In this document: in pieces, positions 24,001-34,300 of the stretch
Numbering within the stretch: position 1 is the stretch's first letter
Layout of the letters: every line of letters starts with the position of its first letter
Assembly: GCF_023101765.2 (NCBI RefSeq)
Contig: NC_064234.1
Coordinates: 3,782,001 to 3,846,000 of the forward strand
Reading direction: 5' to 3'
DNA from: Spodoptera frugiperda
Lineage: Eukaryota; Arthropoda; Insecta; Lepidoptera; Noctuidae
Length of the DNA: 64,000 nt
The notes under the pieces: model-generated
Told to the model about the DNA's origin: nothing
The model's database searches: none
Seen by the model: the letters and a program-made list of their open reading frames with translations, nothing else
Made by a program: the position numbers and the translations under genes

Positions 24001-24211
24001 GGTCGGCGACGGCGCCCTCTCGCGTCCGGCACTGATACAAGCCATGGTGCGGAGCGAGGGGGACTGGGATGCCGTCTCCTCCTTCTGCGAAGCAGTCATG
24101 CTAGCTAAGGAGGAGGCGGGGCGCGTGAGGGAACGAACTTCCTCACGCCCCAGCCGTCGCGAGAGACACTCCGGGCGTCGGGGATCGCGCGACGATCTCC
24201 GGCCACCGTAA
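21030..24211 (+). CDS. LINE ORF2, endonuclease-reverse transcriptase (one frameshift)
   Basis: ORF2p nicks the target and copies the LINE RNA into the nick. The start is ATG 21030, overlapping the ORF1 stop. The AP-type endonuclease occupies about residues 1-220: QANINH 8-13, SEPY 36-39, GDFNAK 124-129, D175, SDH 200-202. The RT follows with APGPDG 450-455, YRPIVLLDEVGKVFE, GQFGFRRGRST, catalytic Asp 583 in SLDIANAFNSLPW, GVPQGSVLGPLLWN, and YADD 672-675. This frame ends at 23474. The protein clearly continues in the next frame from about 23390 (CRRLYAGIVRSMALYGAPVW) to TAA 24209-24211, including a CX2CX9HX4C knuckle (23906-23962) typical of this clade. A missing G in the run 23385-23389 explains the break. 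The predicted whole is about 1,060 residues. All catalytic residues are present. Confidence 0.92.
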
Positions 24212-24500
24212 GTGCGGGTCTGCGGACGGTGAGCAAGGGTAGCTCGCCGCCCGACCAGAACCAGACCCGTGCGTGCGGCGCGTCGCGTTCTGCGCGCGCC
24301 TCAAAGAGCCATCAGACCACCACAGATGGGGCCCAGTAGGGCTGATGCCTAATCCGGAGCTGCGGACTACCTAGCGGGTTTACCGGGGCTCCGGCTCGAC
24401 GGGCAGGAATAGGAACGGGGTGGTTTTTAGTCAGTAAGAGTCTGACACTCCCTCTCGCCTCGCCCAAGGCGGGAGAAGTCATTGGATGATTTTCCACCCT
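24212..24500 (+). other. LINE 3' UTR containing the tail shared with short elements
   Basis: The first 140 bp are unique to the LINE. From TCCGGAGCTGCGGACTACC (24353) to the poly(A), the sequence is the same as that of the short SINE-like copies at 10237, 16189, 17871, 34075, 60129 and elsewhere. In LINEs the 3' end is what the reverse transcriptase recognises, so sharing it is how short elements can be mobilised in trans. Confidence 0.85.
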
Positions 24501-24523
24501 AAAAAAAAAAAAAAAAAAAAAAA
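24501..24523 (+). other. LINE poly(A) tail (23 A)
   Basis: An uninterrupted run of 23 A directly precedes the right target duplication. A long pure tail supports a recent insertion. Confidence 0.9.
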
Positions 24524-24538
24524 GGGATGTAACAATGG
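24524..24538. repeat. Right target-site duplication of the LINE
   Basis: Exact copy of 18293-18307 following the poly(A). Confidence 0.9.
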
Positions 24539-24903
24539 CAGTGCATTAAGTAAAATATAACGCTTTAATAACATTTAAAATGTATAAAATTTTCATTCCT
24601 TCCCCGAGAGCACGTGGTAAGCTTCGTGGAAATACAGCAGAGGTCGTGCAAAGCCAACGAGTTGCTTCATTTAACATTTACGGGCTTTATTCTAACTTTA
24701 TATTGGAGGCAAGTGGACTGCAGTCGGTGGTCGACAATTTACTGACAACCCTACGTTTGTGTTTTGTTAAAGAGCGAAGAGACAATATAGAACGAGTCTT
24801 TAAATTAAATACTTTACGTACTGTATTGTTTCTTCTTTTGATTATTTAATTAATAAAATTTATAAACGTAACCGGATTAATTGAGACTGTGGACATTGTT
24901 TAT

Positions 24904-25012
24904 TGCCGGGGCTCCAGTTAGGAACAGGTGTGAGGAACAGCGTGGGTTTTTGTCAGTAAGAGTCTGACGCTCCTTCTTGCCTCATCCAAGGCAGGAGAAA
25001 TAATTTTTCGCT
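24904..25012 (+). repeat. SINE-like element, LINE-tail family (diverged, 5'-truncated)
   Basis: It shares GCCGGGGCTCCAG, the GTCAGTAAGAGTCTGACGCT segment and CAAGGCAGGAGAAA with the LINE tail, but it lacks the first ~40 bp and the A-tail. It lies 365 bp downstream of the LINE. Confidence 0.65.
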
Positions 25013-25046
25013 AGCAAAAAGACATCTTTGGATCCAGTCGTTAAAC

Positions 25047-25074
25047 GTAAGAGTAGAAACGCTTCTACTCTTAC
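25047..25074. repeat. Perfect 12 bp hairpin
   Basis: GTAAGAGTAGAA and TTCTACTCTTAC flank a 4-nt loop. No U-run follows and no partner motif is obvious. It may be a chance palindrome or part of an unrecognised short transposon. Confidence 0.4.
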
Positions 25075-27653
25075 ATGACATAAAATCCTTGTACAAAGTT
25101 GACCAATGATATGAAAAGAGGCAATCCAACTTGCATTGTTATTCACAAAGCTGCCATTTACCGAGCGCTCCCGACGTTGCATATCTAAGTTCAAATAACT
25201 AACTTACTGAGGCGAGCGTTCCGATACAAATGCATTAAAATAACAACAATATAGGACTCTAACTTTGTCCATATAGAGTTGACAATTAAACCGTCATGGT
25301 TGAGTGCTGTCCACTGCGGAAGAGGAAACTTAAACATTTAACGATGTCACCCTCCATCGTTTACCAACCGAATTAATACGAGTCTATCTCAATTTACGAA
25401 GTTTGCCATTAATTTAATGAAAGTCTATAAACATTTTAGTTCAGTTCGTTGTGTGTATGAGGTTGTTACTGAACGCGGCTGGGGTTTTATAAACTAAGTT
25501 AATGTTGCTTTTAGGCTTCGTATAGAGTCTCGATCGAGATGAATATGCTCTGGAATAACATATAGGATTTTTACATAACAATACTTATTCTACACTCAGA
25601 GACATTTAATGGTTATTTTAACTATTCCTGAGTAACGAGTTTGTTCCGAAAACAATTGCTAAGGACTGGCTTAAGTTATTATTATCAATTAGAACAATTA
25701 TATGAAAGTTCAATAAGGCAATGTAAGAAGAATTCTAATAATATAGAATAGTGATAATATTGAGACTGAATAATAATCAAGAAGGATTTACGTTGAAGTA
25801 TTTATACATGTACTACCCTCTAATGCAATTTACGTGACTTGTTTGCTATGCCCTTAAAAGGCACCTATCGTTACCGTTTATGACACATAAATGTTCGACG
25901 TAACTGATATTTATGACCCAATAATATTTGAGTACCCAATCATAATGTGGATGGATTGAAAGCGGAGCTAGCGTTAGTTTTGATTCCTGATTTAACTGAA
26001 CTGTCGAAGCTAGATTCCATCGTGTTGTTCGTTAACAAGTTAGTTAAATATTTAATCTGTTGTGTAGACTGACGGACTGACGGAATGAGTTGGACGTCAA
26101 AATACTCTGAATATTAATTTAATTCTGTCACAGATTCGCACTCCGCTGTTGCCAATTTAATTAAGTTTGTGTTTCGTTAGGACAGAAAATTAATTGAAAG
26201 CTCTTTTCTATTGTGATATAATCAAGTAATGATGAAGGGAAGAAACCATAAAAGGGATCCTAAGTAAGGTCGTGTTGCTTATTAAAACAGATATTCATAA
26301 CATGGCCGGAGCCAGTGGACCCCAAATGTCATTAGGGAACTAGAACACTGTTTTGTTTTAGAGTTGAACTAGTTTTGTTGTTTGATACATATTGTTATTT
26401 GTTCCATTCACACAACACGCTGTTTGGTTTTCCCATTTGTATCGTTTTTGTGTGAGTTGTGATATGTTATAATTTAAGTTTATGTATTACTACGAAACAC
26501 ACAAGGCAAATCTTTGAATAAAGAGTTTGAGAAAAGTAGATTACAAATAAAAAATTAAATTATCATTAAATACAATGAAACTAGAGTACATACAAGCAGT
26601 CGCCACAACTACACCAAACATTAGTAATCGATGTTCAAATATTAACTTTATGAGCAGTGAATACGTGACATAATCCTATAATTCCAATTCTATTGTACTA
26701 TGTACACAAGGCTGCATATCAAGCTAGTCAAAACCAGTATAAACTGACCGTCGAATGTGGGGAAAGTTCATACAAAGCGAGGTCATGATAGGTTTTGTAT
26801 AGGTCGATGTGTGTACATAGCTTGTCTTGCCTACTGCTACGTATGTCGTAGTGTTGACACGCTCCGGGCTACAGTTGTGTGTGTGGTGAGAAAGGGTGCA
26901 AATGTCAAACGGAATCGATTAATTGAACCAATTATTGACAGAGATAATGTTATGTTAATTGGTTCAATGATATTACTCTGCTCTGTTTGGTAACTGTTCG
27001 GTGGTGGGTGTTTCCTTTGTTCTCATGCTCTATGTTGTCTTACATGTAGATAGTGTCAGATAGATCCACGTGCAGTAGTCCTTCTTTTTAAGGTGATATT
27101 ATAGAGATAGTGAGAGTCAGGACTGGATCAAGTTTATGAAAAACCTAATCCTTTATATTACAATTCAAAAATATCCATTGCCTATTCCACGTATTTGAAG
27201 GGAACCCCTGTACGGGTAAAGGCCTCTTGCAGGTTGGACTACTTTTCTTTTTTTGCTGTATTGAACTATTGTATGGCTAAATTATTATCAATTGATATGT
27301 ATGAGAATGAAATAAAAGGGTTATTTATTCATTTAACGAATTTACCTTATTGTATGACAAATAGGATTGATTGAAAACAATTTAAACAAACTTATATTGT
27401 ACTAGGTACACATACACATACACAGCCTGTGTTTCTATCTGTGTATCAAAAGCAGGTTAAAGAAGATGTACAATACGTACATATGTTTACTTTATCATCG
27501 AATACAAAGAACGTGTGTGTTCACAAGTTCCACTATTCCTAGTTCGAGAGCTGCATACTCAAAGGACGTACTAACGTATTCTCTTTGAATTTTCGTTTCC
27601 ATACTTTATTTCTGTTTCTGGGGTTCCGTATTTGAGACATGTTTTTTTGGAAC
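25075..27653. other. Long gene-free interval
   Basis: AT-rich and unique-looking. The 78-codon ORF at 26757-26993 has no recognisable motif. I see no repeats of the families found elsewhere in the window. Confidence 0.4.
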
Positions 27654-27765
27654 CAGCTAGGCTTATTCTGTAATTGGCAATTGGAAGTGAGTTCGATCGC
27701 GGTTGAGAATGCGTTTGAGCTTACTTCGAATGTTTCGAATTGACAATTACAGAAAAGCCTAGCTG
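27654..27765. repeat. Inverted repeat, possible small MITE (112 bp)
   Basis: CAGCTAGGCTTATTCTGTAA at the left and, on the opposite strand, CAGCTAGGCTTTTCTGTAAT at the right form ~28 bp arms with one indel and one or two mismatches. The interior is ~55 bp. No clear target duplication. Confidence 0.55.
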
Positions 27766-29481
27766 CCAAGTGTAAAAAAAAAATATGCCTACCGCTTCGG
27801 GAATAAACAGCATAATAGTGCCGTAAGTATAGAAATTAAGTTAATCCTTTCCATTGGATTGTGCAATTTAAAACCATATTTTACTTTCAAATGGTACGAA
27901 ACCATATTTTAATAAACATTTGGCCGATATACGGAACCTTTCACTTCCGACTAAAACTGATATTTTTCCAGTTTTAACGATTCAGTTTTACAAGTTTGCA
28001 TATTTCAGACGACCATCGACATCGTTTCAAAAATGCTGGACAATACAAATAAAAAATTCATATCAATTCGCTTTCCTATCCTGGATTGTTTTTTCTATTT
28101 GTTGCCTGTGCGTTTACTTTAAAATAAACACTTTTATGTTTATTTTACGTTATGAAATTGGAAAACTAGGTAGATTTCATTCCCATAGGCACAATGTTTG
28201 TTGTGACAAGAGCTGCTATTGTTCCGGCATTAAAATATTATTTGTGGTGGCATTTAATACAACAATACAAATATTTTTATTTACTTTAAAATTGATAATT
28301 ATTTTAACGTTTGTTTAGTGAAAATGTACTATACTGCATTGAGATAGACCAATAGAGTTGCATTACCCGCACAAAATCGTATAACTCATTAGACTCCCCA
28401 GACGCCTCACCAACATTTGCCAATTCAGTCTTCAATAGGGCCCGAACAGAAGAAAGCGCGATAAAAAAATGAATGGGTGAATGAGTTGTTTAAGAGTTTT
28501 CTCTATTTGTTCACGATTTAATATATTAAGTTTTGATTCAGGTTTACGATTACTGTACTAATTACTTCATCAGTCGATTGTCTGTCTACTCTTTCGGGGG
28601 ATCAAAAGGTTGATGTCATGTTATGTAATGATTCTCAATATATAACAAATTTAGGTCCATTTTTATTAGAATTTTCCAAACATTTCAAACAATAACGAGC
28701 ACTCGAATATTCGGAATAGCTTGTGGCAAATATAAATGTCTGTGTTGGACGCATGCCTGTCATACCGTTCTGTGGTAATGGTTTTTATTACGGAAACAAG
28801 CTTTGTTTCAATACATACGAATATGATTTGTTTTTTTGTATAACTCTGTTTTAATGGCAAGTACAATATGTATGTTTTTTTTCATGGATTACATTATTCA
28901 GTAGAGCTTTGATAGATTAAATTTATCGAACGTCTGTTGCCCGATTGAATTCATTTTTTTATATAATCAAACAACAATGAGTTTTGAGTACATACATGAA
29001 GTGTCTATATTTTTGTATCGTTTTTATTGACTTTGGTTTGATTACGAAATTGATTTCGATGAAATATCATCTTTATTACTTTTATAGCGTCAAAATCTAA
29101 GTGAATAAAGCCCTTGAAAAAACACCCAAGTAAATAATACCACTACTATAAATCCAAGGTTTCCGAGGCACGTTGAAAATCGTTCAGTTATTCTAGTAAT
29201 TATGTTAATGGTCATGAATAACTTGGCCGTAATATTTGACAAGAAGTAATTATATTAAAATGATGGTGTGTAGCACGCATATCACGAAGTCTCTTATCGA
29301 TCTCCACTAATTTATCATGACTTGACAAAGAAATATTACAATTATTTTTATTACTCATAATTCGGTTATTGTGTAATGAATTTTCTCACGTCATCAATGT
29401 GGTCAGTCTACATTTTGGACATTGTTAAAGCAGAGAGTATAACGCCACACCTTTTATTCCCATTGGGCTTGTAGTACTAAG
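27766..29481. other. Gene-free AT-rich interval
   Basis: The 132-codon ORF at 27920-28318 is rich in Phe, Ile and Lys, as expected for random AT-rich sequence. It has no flanking splice logic and I do not support it as a gene. No known repeat is seen. Confidence 0.4.
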
Positions 29482-29760
29482 TATGTGAGAGCCATGCTTC
29501 GGCACGAATGGGCCGGCTCAACCGGAGTGACATCACGGCCTCACAGAAAAGCGACGTGAAACAACGCTTGTAGTTGTGTTGTGTTTCTTTGCGTGAGCGA
29601 GGTTACCGGAGACCCTATTACCTAGCTCCTAATCTTCCAAATCTCCAATTCCCCAACAACCCTTAAATTCCTAACACCTAAAAGGCCGGCAACGCACTTG
29701 TAAGACCTCTGTTGTTTCGGGTGTCCAGGTGATCCGTCTGCTCGTTTACCGGTTTATGCC
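29482..29760 (+). repeat. SINE/LINE-tail repeat family C (copy 2)
   Basis: Near full-length: GAGAGCCATGCTTCGGCACG head, GAATGGGCCGGCTCAACCGG, CAATTCCCCAACAACCCTTA, GGCCGGCAACGCACTTGTAA, then GTGATCCGTCTGCTCG and CGGTTTATGCC. The TCCATGGGCGGC block is deleted. Its 3' end abuts the MITE at 29769. Confidence 0.8.
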
Positions 29761-29768
29761 ATAATATA

Positions 29769-30181
29769 CAATGTGATAGGGGCGGGACTTCTAACCCGTT
29801 AAGGCTGAGTACTACATCTAATTTTATCGACAAAAAAAATAATATGGGGGGTTGAACCCCTAATTGAAAATATTGAAAAATTGTGATTTTTTCTGTAAAA
29901 ATAATTCACAAATGTTTTTTTTCTCACCAAAACATTATCAAACATATGAAAAAAGTAATGAATTAGTTAGCCAAGGTTATTAGCTACCGTTTGTCGTTTG
30001 TTTTTTGTTTCTACGACGCATACAACCTTCGATAACAAAAAAAGTAAAAAAAATATAAATATAAAAATAGCCATAATTTTTAGGGGAGGGGATTCGACCC
30101 CTTCGACCCCCGACTTTTGTCTATAAAATTATATGTAGAACTCAGCCTTAACGGGTTAGAAGTCTCACCCCTATCACATTG
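29769..30181. mobile_element. 413 bp MITE with ~60 bp TIRs and TA duplication
   Basis: The left end CAATGTGATAGGGGCGGGAC and the right end, read in reverse as CAATGTGATAGGGGTGAGAC, begin inverted repeats that stay paired for about 60 bp (including TTCTAACCCGTTAAGGCTGA) with only a few mismatches. TA flanks both sides (29767-29768 and 30182-30183). The interior is very AT-rich and non-coding, with small secondary palindromes (GGGGGGTTGAACCCC). It is typical of a mariner/Tc1-type MITE. Confidence 0.85.
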
Positions 30182-30183
30182 TA

Positions 30184-31402
30184 TACATATTATTTTTCAA
30201 GCAGTTGAGCTAAGCTAAGCTTTTGACAATTCAAAACCTAAAGCGCTTAAACCTCAAGCCAAACCAAAAAAGATGCCATAATCTGAACCTACTTAACTTT
30301 TTGTATTGCTACCATTCGACCGAGGCCACCAAGGGGTTGTGAACTTGGAATCGTTTATCATTATTTACTGGTTAATCTATCAAGGGCAATTCTATGATTC
30401 TGAGAATTAGTCTCGAAAATAATTTAATATTTTGATAAACCCATTCTTAAGAAGGGGTTCAAAGAACTAAATAATATTATTCAAGGTTTTTCTAAACTTT
30501 AAAAAACAATAGGGTTACAACCACAGTGTGTCAATTGATAAAGCACCTTTTATCAAGGCCATTGTAAGGTCCATGTTAATTATGGGATGGTTTTATTGTC
30601 CACCACCAGAGGGCGCGGGTCGCTAAGTGATCAAGAATTAGGTCGAAAGGGTTACCTTTATAAAGTAAAAATGTGATCGGACGTAATGACACAGTTTGCA
30701 GAAGGGTTGAATATGTAAGTGGTGACCCTGTATCGAGGTTCTGACCACATTTGGATTTTCAATTCAATGTATGTTGGTTTTACGATATATTTTCCTTTTT
30801 ATGTGACCTTTTTAGTAAATGTTTAGAGTAGATTGGTATCTAAAAAGTTGGTTAGGAGTAACGTTATATTTAAGTCATCCTTTCTAGAAGTAATATCTTC
30901 AGCAGCCATTATTTATGTCTGAATGTGGCATAGAAAGTTAAAAATAGTACCAAATTCTACGTAAGATGAGCCAAATAAAGACATGGAAACATAAGACACG
31001 AGTTTTCTGAAATAGGCCCACGTTTACACAAAGTTTTAAACTTTAATTTATTGTATAATTTTCGTTGCGAAGTTTCAGAATGAGAACCTGTGCCTGAATC
31101 GCAAAGGAGAATGGCTAAAGTAACAATTTATGACAAAAGTTTTTGCGTACAGATTCTACATTTGTCATAATTAAGTCGGCAGACGACTTGACAATAATTA
31201 ACAATCGTGCAAGTCACGACCACCGGGAATTTACGGCAAACGCGATCTTTTACGTTACGACGCGTTTTAGCTTCTTTTGTTCTGCAAATGTTACCTGTAT
31301 TGTGGAGTTTTAATAACAGACTTTATGGGTTCAGTTCGCAGTTGATATTATGTAAAGTTTGTCACAATAACTCTAGTATGGCGACAAAAATGTTTTTTAT
31401 TT
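30184..31402. other. Gene-free interval
   Basis: No repeat or ORF of note. Minor GC-richer spots occur near 30600 (GAGGGCGCGGGTCGCTAAGT). Confidence 0.4.
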
Positions 31403-31500
31403 GAGGGGGAAAATCCTCCAATGGTTTCTTCTGCCTTGGGCGAGGCAAGAGAGAGTGTCAGTCTCTTACTGACTAAAAACCAACCCGTTCCTTCTCCTAC
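31403..31500 (-). repeat. SINE-like element, LINE-tail family (minus strand, 5'-truncated)
   Basis: Read on the minus strand: GTAGGAGAAGGAACGGGTTG, TTTTTAGTCAGTAAGAGACT, GACACTCTCTCTTGCC, GCCCAAGGCAGAAG, ending GATTTTCCCCCTC. It lacks the first ~60 bp of the family. Confidence 0.75.
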
Positions 31501-31536
31501 TGTTCAATGTATACAGGAAACATTTAGGTACGTAGT

Positions 31537-31581
31537 AAATGATAAATACTACACGATGGACTCGTGTAGTATTTATCATTT
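31537..31581. repeat. Perfect 20 bp hairpin with 5-nt loop
   Basis: AAATGATAAATACTACACGA (31537-31556) and its exact complement (31562-31581) flank TGGAC. It is too perfect to be chance and too short for the MITEs seen elsewhere. It could be the palindromic core of a lost element, a foldback insertion, or a transcribed hairpin. Confidence 0.6.
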
Positions 31582-31699
31582 AAATTACAAAACCTAAACT
31601 CAGATTAAGGAAATCTATAAAGTTTAAATCCTAACAGCACCGTTGTAACAACGGTACGGCTGAATAAACTATCTAGGACTATTGGAGCGAATACTAGAA

Positions 31700-32030
31700 A
31701 ATTTACATTTCAATTACCTCACCGGATAGTGTCGCCAAAGGCAAGCAGGGCCGTGTATCTGTAGTTATTCCGCCCCAATCGGGTCTGGGGAGACTGGTGT
31801 TCCCGGGACCCCACGGAAATGCTATAGAGTTAATTGCTAGGGTCGATGCTAATTAGTTTCCCCGGCGAACGGACGCGGCATCGGAACGGTTACCTGCCGC
31901 TTCCCCCGTTTCGGTCCCGCTATGAATTTATTCTCGGTTCCGTCTGCAAACTCTCCCCGTTCGACGACACTGAAACACTGGATCGATTTAGTGTGCGTAG
32001 GTGTTTATTTAAGCCTCGTTGATTGAAGAT
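31700..32030. promoter_or_regulatory. GC-richer island, candidate conserved non-coding element
   Basis: Base composition shifts sharply from the AT-rich surroundings (for example CCCGGGACCCCACGGAAATG and CGGCGAACGGACGCGGCATC). Homeodomain-type cores TTAATTGC and GCTAATTAG lie within it. The 62-codon ORF at 31834 has no motif. I infer regulatory DNA from composition and motif content only. Confidence 0.25.
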
Positions 32031-32339
32031 TTAGATTTACTCGCGTTGAAGTACTGCTGATTGACGGGGCTATGTTACGGACAGATGCGTAATACTGTCT
32101 GAATCTATTGAATTTTGGTATGATTATAATTTTACTCTAGTACAATATTTTATAAACTACAGACGTTCTTCCTTACATTTTCTTTACTAGTTTGACTTAC
32201 GTTCTTCAAGTTAACGTCATTATTTTTCTTTTATACAGAAGAACTCATTAGCTAAATAATTTAGTTAGTCGCAAACTCAGAAGCTAAGCCAAAGATAGAG
32301 CTTGTACGCTGAAGGCTTTGCAAACTTGAGTTAACAGAG

Positions 32340-32580
32340 CGCTTCAAACTTGCAGAATACAGATGCTTTTAAATCCATCTGGGCGCCTCGAGTAACAAAA
32401 CGTGGAGAACCCAGGCCCCGGCAGAGGGTATTCCTAATTGAGGCTCAATTTAAAAATGCTGTTAGCAACCTTTTGCAGGGCGCATCAAAAGGCACCAGGA
32501 AATGGCCTCATTATTTTATTCTCCGTGCAACAAACGCCGCGCGGAACTGAAAACAATCTCTCATCCCTGCCGCCATTTTG
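32340..32580. promoter_or_regulatory. Second candidate conserved non-coding island
   Basis: A mixed GC stretch including CCTAATTGAGGCTCAATTTA, AAATGGCCTCATTATTTTAT and CAAACGCCGCGCGGAAC. It matches no repeat family in this window. The ORF at 32350-32550 is not convincing. Low confidence without cross-species alignment. Confidence 0.22.
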
Positions 32581-33059
32581 TGTAGCTTTATTTCTTTAGC
32601 GCCGAGTTTTGATGTTTTGGGAATTGTATTTGTTAAGTTCGTGGAAGTAAAGTGTGCTAAACTTGGAGGCTAATTTAGCACAGACTGGGTAGTAGGTAAC
32701 TTCTGTTGTTTTACACAAGTAACATTTGCAAAGATTTACATAGATGCTTGAGGTTTGTGGTGGATTCAGACTTTTTATTGTGTCTTGTACATATGTAAAC
32801 TCACACCTTTTCTCTCAGGTAGCTAACACGCACCTGGATTTACATTAAGATCTGTAATATCTATAGGTTTGGCGATATGTTGTCTAAAGTCTACCTTACT
32901 TTTACCTTTCCCTTAATTTTATAGCATTGGAAAAGCTCTAGATATAGAGTTAGTATAATAATACTTAACCAAGACTAATGTTTAGTGGACAGTCATAGAA
33001 AGCTGGTAATTATCCTAAAGCAGTAGATAGCAACGTACGTGTAGTAAAACTAATATAAG

Positions 33060-33260
33060 TTTAGAGTTCGCTATAGCAAAGTGCTCCAATGGCTGCTGTC
33101 GCCATAAAAGCTTTAGGAAATCCGCAGCAATTTGCATTACCAACGAAATTCGTTCTAGAGAAAGGCGTTTAGTGAAACTAGACGCAAATTTGCACCAGTG
33201 CAGTGTGAATTTTGCAGTAGGTCGTTAAATGCGTCGGTGAGTGGGTGTGGATCGTGGAGA
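33060..33260. promoter_or_regulatory. Candidate conserved non-coding island with an octamer motif
   Basis: It contains ATTTGCAT, the POU-factor octamer, within GCAATTTGCATTACC. GCCATAAAA, a posterior-Hox-type core, lies nearby. The stretch is GC-richer than the flanks and not repetitive in the window. Function is inferred only. Confidence 0.22.
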
Positions 33261-34074
33261 AGTGTCGGAGAAATGTCTAGCTACTGATACTATAGAGACA
33301 TTATTATTCTTAGACACCAATGGTTTGTTATGATCACATTTGTATCGTCAAAAGACATGTTGTGTTAGACGCACTACGTAAAAATCAATTTGACTGTGGT
33401 ACAAAACGTGAAAAAATAGTGTAGCAACACGGCAGCCCTGTTAGCGGTGGGCGCGAGGTGCAGTCAGCGGAGCATACAGGGCTGCTCCCACATCCGTCGG
33501 CGTTCAATTTACTCGTTGCCGCACACCCGTCGAATCTCATGTGCTTGACAATTTTTCTCCGTCGACTTCGATGAATGCCCACTGCCGGCGCCAACTTTGT
33601 CTTTGTTATTTGGAATTGTGTGCAACATAAATATTTTAGAGATGGACGCTTTATTCTGGACGCGAGTGTAATTTTTCTTTCATCTCTTCTTCTTCGTTGC
33701 AATTTGTTGTCTGTAACAACAACGTGCCGTATTCGTTTAGATGAAATAAACTTTTATCGAAGACGTATTTTATTCTACGTTTTTTGTTAAACTAGTTTCC
33801 TTTTTCGCAAGCGACACAAAGATACAATTTTCTTAACAGTTTTTCCTTTTTTAATTTCATTTATAGCGTTGACATTCAAAGGTTAATTGGCATTAGTTAG
33901 CCGTGTACTTTCTATTTAAACCTTTGACTATTGACCTGTGAAAGGTAAAGGAGAATTGTGTTAGTGCACACGCTTTTTTAGAACAAAGTGGGCACTAGGT
34001 ACCTGTCGAGTGAAAATGTGATAATAACAAGGTTAGAAATGTTCTAATTACGAACATAAGTGGGTAAAAATCTT

Positions 34075-34300
34075 CCGACCCAGAGCTGCGGACTGCCTAG
34101 CGGGTTACCGGGGCTCCGGCTCGAAAAGCAGGAGTAGGAACGGGGTGATTTTAGTCAGCAAGAGTCTGACACTCCCTCTCGCCTTGCCCAAGGCGAGAAG
34201 AGTCATTGGATGGTGATATTAGTCAGTAAGAGTCTGACACTCCCTCTCGCCTCGCCTAAGGCAAGAGAAGTCATTGGATGATTTTCCCCTCTCAAAAAAA
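34075..34300 (+). repeat. SINE-like element, LINE-tail family, with internal tandem duplication
   Basis: It starts near CGACCCAGAGCTGCGGACTG and ends CCCCTCTCAAAAAAAGG. The 3' half is duplicated in tandem: the TTAGTCAG...AGTCATTGGATG segment occurs at about 34150-34217 and again at 34222-34290. The unit is therefore ~226 bp rather than ~157 bp. Confidence 0.8.

Larger units (their letters stand above)
18308..24523 (+). mobile_element. Full-length R1-clade (SART-like) non-LTR retrotransposon, 6.2 kb
   Basis: This is a complete LINE: 5' UTR, ORF1, ORF2, 3' UTR, poly(A) and a 15 bp perfect target-site duplication. It is far more GC-rich than its flanks. The clade call rests on three features: a gag-like ORF1 with three CCHC knuckles (the last of the long CX2CX8HX6C form), an ORF2 opening with QANINH and SEPY endonuclease motifs, and a C-terminal CCHC. 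The TAATG overlap of the two ORFs is known from SART1 of Bombyx. R1-clade elements are often site-specific. SART1 targets TTAGG telomere repeats, but this copy sits in non-telomeric unique-looking DNA, so it belongs to a different or less specific lineage. Both ORFs carry one frame break, each in a homopolymer. Confidence 0.93.

Noticed and set aside
18832..24099. Many long minus-strand ORFs inside the LINE (up to 222 codons)
   Set aside because: They mirror the GC-rich sense ORFs, have no family motifs and are explained by codon bias on the opposite strand.
27920..28318. 132-codon + ORF
   Set aside because: Rich in Phe, Ile, Lys and Tyr as expected from AT-rich DNA. No motif or repeat relation.
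33415..33500. GCAGCCCTGT...ACAGGGCTGC inverted pair as a terminator or structured RNA
   Set aside because: Only 10 bp arms with a long spacer and no downstream U-run. It is compatible with chance.
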